This document shows positions 34,869 to 42,047 of a stretch of 64,000 bases of DNA, piece by piece. This DNA is from Granulicella cerasi (GTDB lineage: Bacteria; Acidobacteriota; Terriglobia; Terriglobales; Acidobacteriaceae). Both the position numbers and the translations under genes were made by a program. Where the stretch lies: NCBI RefSeq assembly GCF_025685575.1, contig NZ_JAGSYD010000001.1:437852-501851 (forward strand), in the 5' to 3' direction. Position 1 is the first letter of the stretch; each line of letters opens with the position of its first letter. The notes under the pieces are model-generated. The model did not search any database, was not told where the DNA came from, and saw only the letters and a list, made by a program, of their open reading frames with translations.

Positions 34869-35822
34869 CTAGTTCGACGAGGATGCCGGGCGCGACGGCG
34901 GCGGCCCGAAGCCCATGCTGACGGGCGCGGGCGTGGCCGTGGGATCCACGCTGGCGATGGCCTCGGCGTAAAGTCCCGCGGCGTGATGGCTAGCGTCCAC
35001 CCAGCGAATGGAGGCAAGCATGAGGTCGCCGTGCTGGCCGCGATAGACGCCGTCTTCGGCGTTGATGGTGCGGTGAATCTTGTGCGAGCGGTAGGGTTCC
35101 ATCTCCATCAGCTCGCTGTTGAGCGCTTCGCTGAAGAAGACCTGGCCAACGTGCGCGGTGTGTCCCGCAGCATAGGTGCGTCCGACATTCTCGCGTTTGG
35201 TGTCGTGGCCGCCGAGCCGCACCTTGAAGTGGATGTGGTTGGTGCGACCCATGTAGAAGCCGGGGAAGATGGTTTGAAAGCTGACCGCGCCGGCTCTGTC
35301 GGTGATCTGCACGCCGCGCAGGAAGGTGTACTTGTCGGTGGGATTCGGCGCGGGCGGCTGGCCGTTGGCGCCGAAGGGCGGCGGTCCGTGATGCTCGCCG
35401 TCCTTGTCGAAGTCAGGCGGAGGCAGCGGGTTGCCGTCTTTGTCCGTCGGCGGATGGAAGTTGCCGTCCATCGGCGGTGGACCGCCGGGGCCGCCGCCCA
35501 TTGGATTGTTCGCGGTGTATCCGCTGTAGATGCCGAGCGCGTCGCAGTGCCAGAGGTCGATAGCGGCGTGTGGCAGCGGCTTGCAGCTGCGCGCATCGAG
35601 CACGGCGAGCTTCAGCGTGAGCGGGATGCCGGGCTTGCCTTCGCGAATGTCTGCGCGCAGCATCTCGTCAGCAACGTAGTAGGGGCCGACCTCTTGCTCG
35701 GGCGTGAGCTTGCAGACGTCGGGGGCAGTGCTGAAGCCGAGCGCATGGGCAGCGCGTTGCAGTTGCAGTGTGGTGGCGAGTGTTGCAGCAGAGGCGATAA
35801 AGCGGCGACGCGTGAAGCTCAT
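34869..35822 (-). CDS. Tat-exported intradiol dioxygenase-like protein
   Basis: The 317-residue protein has a twin-arginine signal (SFTRRRFIASAATLATTLQL). The dioxygenase beta-sandwich shows EQEVGPYYVADEMLRADIREGKPGIPLTLKLAVLDARSCKPLPHAAIDLWHCDALGIYSGY. FPGFYMGRTNHIHFKV contains the Tyr and paired His ligands expected for non-haem Fe(III). Family members cleave catechols between the hydroxyls; this extracytoplasmic group is poorly characterised and the true substrate is unknown. A Pro/Gly/Asp-rich insertion (about residues 125-185) interrupts the domain. The open frame upstream of the ATG at 35822 is not supported. Confidence 0.8.
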   Translation of the reverse strand: MSFTRRRFIASAATLATTLQLQRAAHALGFSTAPDVCKLTPEQEVGPYYVADEMLRADIREGKPGIPLTLKLAVLDARSCKPLPHAAIDLWHCDALGIYSGYTANNPMGGGPGGPPPMDGNFHPPTDKDGNPLPPPDFDKDGEHHGPPPFGANGQPPAPNPTDKYTFLRGVQITDRAGAVSFQTIFPGFYMGRTNHIHFKVRLGGHDTKRENVGRTYAAGHTAHVGQVFFSEALNSELMEMEPYRSHKIHRTINAEDGVYRGQHGDLMLASIRWVDASHHAAGLYAEAIASVDPTATPAPVSMGFGPPPSRPASSSN

Positions 35823-35888
35823 ACTGCGTGAGACGAGGCGTGCGAAAGATCGTTGTACGCGCGCAGTGCGAACGGTATGCTGCGAAGC

Positions 35889-36602
35889 ATGAAGACGCAG
35901 GTGAGCTGGAAGCGTGTAGGGATTGGGTTCGTGGTGGCGAGTATCATTCTCTGGGTTGTGGCTGGTATTGCTGCCCTTGTAATGAACTATCGACTCCAGC
36001 ACATGGCTACGGAGACAGAGGGAACCAATCTGTTCCTAACCCCACTTCCGGACAGCGGGGTGCTGCACAGTGAGCACACCATTCCGATTGAGGCATTCGG
36101 CTGGAAGGTCACTCTACTCGGAAAGACGGTTCAAGAGCAAAAAACGGGCAAGCAGTTTCGCGAGATAAGCATGACCGATGGAAGTAGCGTGCTGCTCATG
36201 CCAAGTGACGTTACTCACAATATGCTTGATGATCCAGATCGCAAGAGTCTCTTTCAGGCCGAAGAGCGGACATCGCAATGTGTTTTCCTGAGGCACGCAA
36301 TGGCGGAGAGTCCCGCTTCTATGCATTTCTTGCGGTTGCCTTCACGTAATGAGCGCTCGCGTCTACTCTTGCTGGCAAAGTGGGATTTGACCTCGCGCGC
36401 TTTCGCTGTTCACGAGATTCGTAGTGATCTCGTCTGCGGTTTTGAATCGGAGTTATCCAAACCCGCGCGCGCACTAACATTGCATGTGTTCAGCAATCGC
36501 TTCCCAAGTAGCACGGGGCTATGGGTGATTTACCATCCGGCCGGCGATACGGGACAGCAAAATGTGAACGCCATCATTGCGTCTTTGACTCCACCGCAGT
36601 AA
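35889..36602 (+). CDS. Hypothetical protein with one N-terminal membrane helix
   Basis: The 237-residue protein starts MKTQVSWKRVGIGF with a transmembrane helix (about residues 8-32, VVASIILWVVAGIAALVMNY). A soluble, probably periplasmic domain of about 200 residues follows, with no recognised family. It is noticeably less GC-rich than its neighbours (for example around 36200-36260), hinting at a more recent arrival. Other in-frame ATGs exist at 35853 and 35877. It is divergent from the dioxygenase-like gene. Confidence 0.65.
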   Translation: MKTQVSWKRVGIGFVVASIILWVVAGIAALVMNYRLQHMATETEGTNLFLTPLPDSGVLHSEHTIPIEAFGWKVTLLGKTVQEQKTGKQFREISMTDGSSVLLMPSDVTHNMLDDPDRKSLFQAEERTSQCVFLRHAMAESPASMHFLRLPSRNERSRLLLLAKWDLTSRAFAVHEIRSDLVCGFESELSKPARALTLHVFSNRFPSSTGLWVIYHPAGDTGQQNVNAIIASLTPPQ

Positions 36603-36615
36603 GCGTTGCCGCACT

Positions 36616-36658
36616 CCCCATTCATGCGCGATGACGCAGCGCATGAACGGGGCACCCC
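36616..36658. repeat. Hairpin resembling a diverged family A end
   Basis: CCCCA, then TTCATGCGC/GCGCATGAA (36621-36647), ends in CGGGGCACCC. The terminal GGGGCACCC is shared with family A but the stem is different and still pairs. It lies between convergent genes and could act as a terminator. Confidence 0.55.
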
Positions 36659-36665
36659 CCGTTGT

Positions 36666-37679
36666 TTAGTGGCCGAGAATCGGGTGCGGTTCGTAGGGTT
36701 CTTCGAGGCGCTTCATCTCTTCGTCGCTGAGTTTGATCTGCAGTGCGCCGAGTGCGTCTTCGAGCTGATACATCTTGCTCGCGCCGATGATCGGCGCGCT
36801 CACGCCGGGCTTTGCGAGCACCCATGCGAGGGCGATCTGTGCGGGCTTTACGCCGCGTGCTTCAGCGACCTCAACCACGCGATCGACGACGGTGTAGTCG
36901 GAGTCGCGGTAGTAGAGGCCGTGGGCGAAGTCGTCAGTGCGGGCGCGTGTGGTTTCGGTCTTGCCGTCGCCGCGTTTGCGCGTGCCGGTGAGGAAGCCGC
37001 GTGCAAGCGGACTCCACGGCAGCAGGCCGATCTTCTGATCGGCGCAGAGCGGATTCATCTCGCGCTCTTCTTCGCGGTAGACGAGGTTGTAGTGGTTCTG
37101 CATCGTGATGAAGCGCGCCAGGCCGTTCGTCTGCTGGAAGTGCAGCATCTTCTGGAACTGCCAGGCGTACATGCTCGATGCACCGAGGTAGAGCGCCTTG
37201 CCTGCGCGGACGACATCGTTCAATGCTTCGCAGGTCTCTTCGATCGGCGTGTTCGGATCGAAGCGGTGGATCTGGTAGAGGTCCACGTAGTCGACGCCGA
37301 GCCGCTTCAGGCTCGCATCGATGGAGTGCATGATGTGCTTGCGCGAAAGGCCGCGATCGTTGGGCTTGTCGCTCATCGGGTTGAAGACTTTGGTGGCGAG
37401 CACGTATTCGTCGCGATTCGGCTGAAACTCGCGCAGCAGCTTGCCGGTGACGACTTCGCTCTCGCCCACGGAGTACATGTCGGCGGTGTCGAAGAAGTTG
37501 ATGCTGGCTTCCAGGGCGCGCTTTACGAAGGGGCGTGCGTCGTCTTCGTTGAGCACCCACTCGCGCCACTTGCTGGTGCCATAGGTCATCATGCCGAGCG
37601 CAAGAGTGGAGACCTTGACGCCGGTGTGGCCGAGGTTGCGGAGAGGCATGGAGGGCTGCGGAGTCGGTGTTGTACTCAT
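36666..37679 (-). CDS. Aldo/keto reductase
   Basis: The 337-residue NADPH-dependent (beta/alpha)8 oxidoreductase has the substrate-end NFFDTADMYSVGESE (Asp and catalytic Tyr), YVDLYQIHRFD (His), ITMQNHYNLVYREEEREM and the cofactor-binding LLPWSPLARGFLTG...APIIGASK. It looks like the AKR11/AKR12-type general stress or sugar reductase group. Substrate unknown. The frame is open far upstream (to 38450) but this runs antisense to other genes; the ATG at 37679 gives the family length. Confidence 0.9.
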   Translation of the reverse strand: MSTTPTPQPSMPLRNLGHTGVKVSTLALGMMTYGTSKWREWVLNEDDARPFVKRALEASINFFDTADMYSVGESEVVTGKLLREFQPNRDEYVLATKVFNPMSDKPNDRGLSRKHIMHSIDASLKRLGVDYVDLYQIHRFDPNTPIEETCEALNDVVRAGKALYLGASSMYAWQFQKMLHFQQTNGLARFITMQNHYNLVYREEEREMNPLCADQKIGLLPWSPLARGFLTGTRKRGDGKTETTRARTDDFAHGLYYRDSDYTVVDRVVEVAEARGVKPAQIALAWVLAKPGVSAPIIGASKMYQLEDALGALQIKLSDEEMKRLEEPYEPHPILGH

Positions 37680-37797
37680 GCGTGATTGGACGCAAAGGAT
37701 GCTTGTGTGGAGCAAAAATATTCCGGCAATACTGCGGGCTTCCTCGATGCGGTGAAAGTGCATCACACGCAACTGGAGTAAGTCGTGCGCTTCGACT

Positions 37798-37819
37798 GAT
37801 CTGCGCAAGCGCGCAGATC
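37798..37819. other. Perfect hairpin upstream of the glycine-zipper gene
   Basis: GATCTGCGC-AAGC-GCGCAGATC lies in the 190-base spacer between the divergent reductase and glycine-zipper genes. It may be a terminator or an operator; there is no T-run. Confidence 0.4.
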
Positions 37820-37871
37820 GCGGGCCCCCTTTAGAAGCGCACGACTTCCCTCCTTCGAGGAGATTCGGGCA

Positions 37872-38240
37872 ATGATGATCGCAACGAAATTCCGCGCGGC
37901 CCTGTTGGCCGGAGCGATGGCGTTGCCGCTGATCGGAAGTGCTGTCCCTGCGGTCGCGCAGCATCGGGGCAACTTCTCTCGCGGCGCATACAACGGCGGA
38001 CGAGGCGGTGGCTATGGTCGCGGCCACGATCGCGGGTACTACGACAACCACCACGGCGGTGGCATTGGGCCGGGCAAGGGTGCGCTGATTGGCGCAGCCG
38101 GCGGTGCCGTGTTGGGAACGGTTTTTGGTGGCGGCTTGAAGGGCGCCGTCGTGGGCGGAGCAGCCGGTGCAGGCATCGGCGCGATCGCAGGACAGGCCCA
38201 TCAGAACAGCCGCCGTCGTCGCGATGGCTATTACCGCTAG
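37872..38240 (+). CDS. Small secreted glycine-zipper protein
   Basis: The 122-residue protein has a signal peptide (to AVAQ, about residue 29) and a Gly/Arg/Tyr/His-rich stretch (RGGGYGRGHDRGYYDNHHGGG). A glycine-zipper segment GALIGAAGGAVLGTVFGGGLKGAVVGGAAGAGIGAIAG like Rick_17kDa/YMGG-type domains follows, then a basic tail. It may insert in or associate with a membrane; function unknown. GAGGAG lies ten bases upstream. The next small secreted gene follows within 24 bases, suggesting an operon. Confidence 0.75.
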   Translation: MMIATKFRAALLAGAMALPLIGSAVPAVAQHRGNFSRGAYNGGRGGGYGRGHDRGYYDNHHGGGIGPGKGALIGAAGGAVLGTVFGGGLKGAVVGGAAGAGIGAIAGQAHQNSRRRRDGYYR

Positions 38241-38263
38241 ATAAGAGTTCGAGGAGACGTGTG

Positions 38264-38650
38264 ATGAAGATGCGAATGATGTTGGCGGGTGTAGTGATGG
38301 CGGCAGCAACGGTTGCCGTACCGATGCACGCGCAGATCGCGCCGGCTTCGGCGGCGAACCAGACGGCTGCGAAGCAGACGTGGACGACCGAGCAGTTGAT
38401 CGAATCCACCGTGCATCAGGCATGGCTGCTGAGCGGCAAGAACGAAGCAACGTTCTTCGAGATGGTGACGCAGCTTGCCGAGATCTCCGCGCAGAACCGC
38501 GGCCTGAAGCTGCCGGAGTCTGAGGCGGCTGGCCGTCGCGTCGGCGAGATGATCAAGGTTGCGGCGAAGCGCGATACCGATCAGTTGCTCTATGCGGTGG
38601 TGGACCAGGCTGTGAAGACGGTGGGTAAGCCGGACCCTGCGGCGAAGTAA
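38264..38650 (+). CDS. Small secreted alpha-helical protein, hypothetical
   Basis: The 128-residue protein has a signal peptide (MKMRMMLAGVVMAAATVAVPMHAQ). The helical remainder (TEQLIESTVHQAWLLSGKNEATFFEMVTQLAEISAQNRGLKLPESEAAGRRVGEMIKVAAKRDTDQLLYAVVDQAVKTVG) matches no family I recognise. GAGGAG lies about eight bases before the ATG. Probably co-transcribed with the glycine-zipper gene. Confidence 0.7.
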   Translation: MKMRMMLAGVVMAAATVAVPMHAQIAPASAANQTAAKQTWTTEQLIESTVHQAWLLSGKNEATFFEMVTQLAEISAQNRGLKLPESEAAGRRVGEMIKVAAKRDTDQLLYAVVDQAVKTVGKPDPAAK

Positions 38651-38653
38651 CGC

Positions 38654-39109
38654 CTAAGCGCTCTTGCTGATGGGGCCAGCCCAGATGCCGCTCCACTCCT
38701 CGGTGACGATGATGCTGTTGCCGGGATAGCGGGTGTCGTAACGGACCTGCACGGGCTGGTCCAATCGGCAATGTTGCACTTTGTCGTGCAGCATGGAGAC
38801 GTCCTGCGCGCAGTTGTACGTGACCCCTGAAAGTTGATAGCTGTACACGAGCACCTCGGGTGCTTGCACCGTGGCCGGATCGCCGTTCAGCATGAGCGAG
38901 TCGACGATGACACCATCGGTGATCCGTCCGGTGCGTCCCAACTGCTCGCGGCGACGACGTTCGACCTCTGCTGCAGAGGGGCGGCGCAGATATTGCACCA
39001 GCCAGATGCCTCCGATGACCGCCGCGAGCGAACCGACGCCGATAGCGGTGCCCACCTGCACGTTGTGGCGGTGGAGGATCGGCGCGAGGTTATGAAGCGA
39101 AGGTCGCAT
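38654..39109 (-). CDS. Membrane-anchored DUF3592-like protein
   Basis: The 151-residue protein has one membrane helix (about residues 19-40, [22 protein letters not shown]), a basic stop-transfer segment and a small beta domain. The beta domain ([20 protein letters not shown]...[20 protein letters not shown]...[26 protein letters not shown]) resembles DUF3592. Function unknown. It is convergent with the preceding gene (three bases apart) and divergent from hslV. Confidence 0.65.
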   Translation of the reverse strand: MRPSLHNLAPILHRHNVQVGTAIGVGSLAAVIGGIWLVQYLRRPSAAEVERRRREQLGRTGRITDGVIVDSLMLNGDPATVQAPEVLVYSYQLSGVTYNCAQDVSMLHDKVQHCRLDQPVQVRYDTRYPGNSIIVTEEWSGIWAGPISKSA

Positions 39110-39190
39110 GAGGTCGTATCGCAGCCAGTAGAAACGCTGCGGTCTCTTCAGGATAGCCGATGGCGGCGGGCGACTATACTTCCTGTTGTG

Positions 39191-39862
39191 ATGACGAGCG
39201 ATGGGATCAAAAAAACCGCCGAGATGAAAAACCGCGTAGAGATGAAAAACTCCACACGCCGTGGTGCTCAGGCGCACCCATTGGATCTTGGCCCGGATGA
39301 GCATGGCGTGCGCCGCCGCGTGCGTTCGACGACGGTGCTGTGCGTGCGTCGCGGAGACAGCGTAGTGATGGCCGCAGACGGCCAGGTAACGCTGGGCGCG
39401 ACGGTGATGAAGAGCAACGCGCGCAAGTTGCGCCGCCTGTACAACGACAAAATTCTTGCGGGCTTTGCAGGCTCGACTGCGGATGCGTTCTCTCTTTTCA
39501 CGCGCTTCGAGGCGAAGCTCGAGCAATACAACGGACAGCTGGACCGCGCGGCGGTGGAGCTGGCGAAGGATTGGCGCACGGACAAGATGCTGCGCCAGTT
39601 GCAGGCGCTGCTAGTGGTCGCGGATACGAAGCGGATGTTCGTGCTCTCCGGCGACGGCGATGTGATTGAGCCGGACCCTGTGGCCGATGGCGTGATCGCG
39701 ACGATCGGCTCCGGCGGCAGCTTTGCGTTGGCTGCGGCAACGGCGCTGGTGGAGAACACGCAGCTCAGCGCGCGCGAGATCGTAGAGCGCAGCATGAAGA
39801 TTGCTGCGGAGATTTGTATCTACTCGAACTTGAACATGGTGATTGAAGAGTTGCAGGCGTAG
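39191..39862 (+). CDS. hslV: ATP-dependent protease subunit HslV
   Basis: This is the proteasome-like peptidase of the HslUV complex. The mature domain begins at [24 protein letters not shown], so Thr47 should become the N-terminal nucleophile after processing. [28 protein letters not shown] and [15 protein letters not shown] match the family. From the ATG at 39191 there is a 46-residue basic leader; later in-frame ATGs at 39224 and 39242 would shorten it to 35 or 29. A TATACT ten bases before the ATG suggests a near-leaderless message. hslU follows after two inserted genes. Confidence 0.92.
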   Translation: MTSDGIKKTAEMKNRVEMKNSTRRGAQAHPLDLGPDEHGVRRRVRSTTVLCVRRGDSVVMAADGQVTLGATVMKSNARKLRRLYNDKILAGFAGSTADAFSLFTRFEAKLEQYNGQLDRAAVELAKDWRTDKMLRQLQALLVVADTKRMFVLSGDGDVIEPDPVADGVIATIGSGGSFALAAATALVENTQLSAREIVERSMKIAAEICIYSNLNMVIEELQA

Positions 39863-39872
39863 ACTTTAGCTT
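39860..39872 (+). promoter_or_regulatory. -10-like element overlapping the hslV stop codon
   Basis: TAGACT (39860-39865) contains the hslV stop codon and lies exactly seven bases before the ATG of the next small gene, as expected for a leaderless transcript. No good -35 was found. Confidence 0.45.
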
Positions 39873-40097
39873 ATGAGCGATGCCGTCCTTACAAACTCCC
39901 GGCAGGTCGTACGGCGCTTCTCTTCGCATGAAGAGCAGGAAGATCATGACTTTCTTTACTGGTCGAAGCAGCCTCTTGCAGCGAAAGTAAATGTAGTCGC
40001 TGAGCTGGCAAAGTACTACGCTGAGATGAACCACATTGACCTCGATGCTCAAGGACCAAAGAGACTTATTACGCGCGCTCAACGCTCATCACGCTGA
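39873..40097 (+). CDS. Small hypothetical protein paired with a nucleotidyltransferase
   Basis: The 74-residue hydrophilic protein (SDAVLTNSRQVVRRFSSHEEQEDHDFLYWSKQPLAAKVNVVAELAKYYAEM) has no recognised family. It starts ten bases after the hslV stop, and its 3' end overlaps the nucleotidyltransferase gene by 53 bases in another frame. This arrangement is typical of two-gene modules such as toxin-antitoxin pairs. Its base composition is less GC-rich than hslV and hslU. Function is unknown; an antitoxin role is only a guess. Confidence 0.65.
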   Translation: MSDAVLTNSRQVVRRFSSHEEQEDHDFLYWSKQPLAAKVNVVAELAKYYAEMNHIDLDAQGPKRLITRAQRSSR

Positions 40098-40506
40098 ATA
40101 TCTCGTGGTGGGTGGTCATGCGTCTATCGCCTACGGCGTTGCGCGCCTCACCGGCGATATGGATGTTTGGATTCGCATGAGCGAAGAAAACAGCCTACGA
40201 GTCTTCAAGGCGTTAGCTGATTTCGGCGCACCGCTTCAAGGGCTTTCTTCAGCCGACTTCAATACAACTGAGACAGACTATTTTCAATTCGGCATCATCC
40301 CCGCACGTATTGATGTGCTGCAAGGGATAGACGGCGTGTCATTTGAATCAGCCTGGCAGCGGCGCATCTATCGAACGATTGAAGACGGGCTTGACGCTCC
40401 TTACCTCTCGCTTGAGGACCTTCTCTCGAATAAGAGTGCGGTAGGTCGTCCGAAAGATCTTGCAGACATTGCAGAATTGCGTAAAGCAAAGAAGTTGAAT
40501 TCCTAA
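40045..40506 (+). CDS. Nucleotidyltransferase-fold protein (AbiEii/MNT-like)
   Basis: The 153-residue protein has the minimal nucleotidyltransferase pattern: HHAEYLVVGGHASIAYGVARLTGDMDVWI, with Gly23-Gly24 and the metal-binding Asp38-x-Asp40. A DLLSNKSAVGRPKDLADIAEL C-terminal motif is seen in AbiEii-type toxins and small NTases. It would transfer a nucleotide to a protein or RNA; target unknown. The start is the ATG at 40045 inside the preceding gene. Its stop is immediately followed by the hslU ATG, so hslU translation is probably coupled to it. Confidence 0.8.
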   Translation: MLKDQRDLLRALNAHHAEYLVVGGHASIAYGVARLTGDMDVWIRMSEENSLRVFKALADFGAPLQGLSSADFNTTETDYFQFGIIPARIDVLQGIDGVSFESAWQRRIYRTIEDGLDAPYLSLEDLLSNKSAVGRPKDLADIAELRKAKKLNS

Positions 40507-42003
40507 ATGGCTATCTACCTTCCCGGCACTGCCGAAGACCAACCTGTTCCGCTGGACCAGATGACGCCGCGTGAGATCGTGGCGGAGCTTGATAAGTATG
40601 TGGTGGGCCAGGCGGCGGCGAAGCGCGCTGTGGCGATCGCGCTGCGCAATCGCCAGCGGCGGCAGAAGCTGCCGCCTGATATGGCCGAAGAGGTGATGCC
40701 GAAGAACATCCTTATGATCGGCTCCACCGGCGTGGGCAAGACGGAGATTGCGCGCAGGCTCGCGAAGCTGACGGGCTCGCCGTTTCTGAAGGTCGAAGCG
40801 TCGAAGTTCACTGAGGTCGGCTACGTCGGTCGCGATGTGGAATCGATGATTCGCGACCTGGTCGAAAACGCGATCGACATGGTGCGTGCGGAGCGGCTGG
40901 ACGAGGTGGAAGACCGCGCGGAGCTTGCGGCGGAAGACCGGCTCCTCGATCTGCTGATCGAGCAGCGCCAGCGAGAGTTGCAGGCTTTGGTCACGGAAGA
41001 GGTAGGCGAGATCCCTGCGCCTGCGCAACCCTCGACCTTTGAGCTACGCAAGGAGCGCGACCTGCTGCGGCAGCAGTTGCGCGATGGCAAGCTCGACGAT
41101 CGCATGGTTGAGATGGAGACGCGCGAACGCAGCACGCCACAGGTGGAGGTCTTCTCGGCGCAGCAGGCAGAGGAGTCTGAGTCCGCCGGGCTGAAGGACA
41201 TGCTGCAGCAGATGTTCGCCAATCGCACACGCAAGCGGCCGATGAAGGTCGTTGATGCGATGGATTATCTGCAGGGCGAGGAGGAGCAGCGCCTGCTGGA
41301 TATGGACCAGGTCGTGCGCGTCGCGATCGAGCGCGTGGAGGATTCAGGCATCGTCTTCCTGGACGAGATCGACAAGATCGCCGGACGCGAAGGCGGGCAT
41401 GGGCCGGACATCTCGCGCGAAGGCGTGCAGCGCGACATTCTGCCGATTGTTGAAGGCACGAGTGTGACGACAAAGTATGGTCCGGTGGCGACCGACCACA
41501 TTCTCTTCGTTGCCGCAGGTGCGTTTCATGTGTCGAAGCCAAGTGACCTGATCCCCGAACTGCAGGGGCGTTTTCCAATTCGCGTCGAGTTGCAATCGCT
41601 GGCGGTAGAGGATTTTCTGCGCATTCTCACGGAGCCTCGTGCTTCTCTGGTGCGGCAGTCTATGGCGTTGCTGGAGACCGAGGGTATGGTGCTCGAGTTC
41701 GCGCCGGAGGCGCTGGAAGAGATGGCACGCTTTGCGTTCTCGGTGAACGAGACGACGGAGAACATTGGTGCGCGTCGACTGCACACCATCATGGAGCGCG
41801 TGCTGGATGAGATCAGCTTCGAGGCGCCGGACCTGATCAAAGCGGCGAAGAGCGGAGACGCAGCTGCAACGCCACTAGTCACTCTCACGCGTCGCGAGTC
41901 TTCCACTGGCGAGCAACTCGTCTTCGCCGTCACGCGCGAGTACGTGGAGCAACGTCTGGCGGGGATCGTCAAGAACCAGGACCTCAGCCGCTACATCCTG
42001 TAG
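40507..42003 (+). CDS. hslU: ATP-dependent protease ATPase subunit HslU
   Basis: The 498-residue AAA+ unfoldase feeds substrates to HslV. It shows MTPREIVAELDKYVVGQAAAKRAVAIALRNRQRR, Walker A STGVGKTE, the pore loop in EVGYVGRDVES, a long I-domain (about 140-270), Walker B GIVFLDEIDKIAGR, the sensor region IGARRLHTIMERVLDE, and the conserved SRYIL C-terminus that docks into HslV. Somewhat longer than the E. coli protein because of the I-domain. The start follows the previous stop with no gap. Confidence 0.96.
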   Translation: MAIYLPGTAEDQPVPLDQMTPREIVAELDKYVVGQAAAKRAVAIALRNRQRRQKLPPDMAEEVMPKNILMIGSTGVGKTEIARRLAKLTGSPFLKVEASKFTEVGYVGRDVESMIRDLVENAIDMVRAERLDEVEDRAELAAEDRLLDLLIEQRQRELQALVTEEVGEIPAPAQPSTFELRKERDLLRQQLRDGKLDDRMVEMETRERSTPQVEVFSAQQAEESESAGLKDMLQQMFANRTRKRPMKVVDAMDYLQGEEEQRLLDMDQVVRVAIERVEDSGIVFLDEIDKIAGREGGHGPDISREGVQRDILPIVEGTSVTTKYGPVATDHILFVAAGAFHVSKPSDLIPELQGRFPIRVELQSLAVEDFLRILTEPRASLVRQSMALLETEGMVLEFAPEALEEMARFAFSVNETTENIGARRLHTIMERVLDEISFEAPDLIKAAKSGDAAATPLVTLTRRESSTGEQLVFAVTREYVEQRLAGIVKNQDLSRYIL

Positions 42004-42047
42004 CCATCACACAATCCGTTGGTGGGCTGCAAGATATACTTCGCCAC

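Noticed and set aside
37680..38450. Extension of the aldo/keto reductase frame upstream to 594 residues
   Set aside because: It runs antisense to two small secreted genes with good starts, and the family begins at the ATG at 37679.
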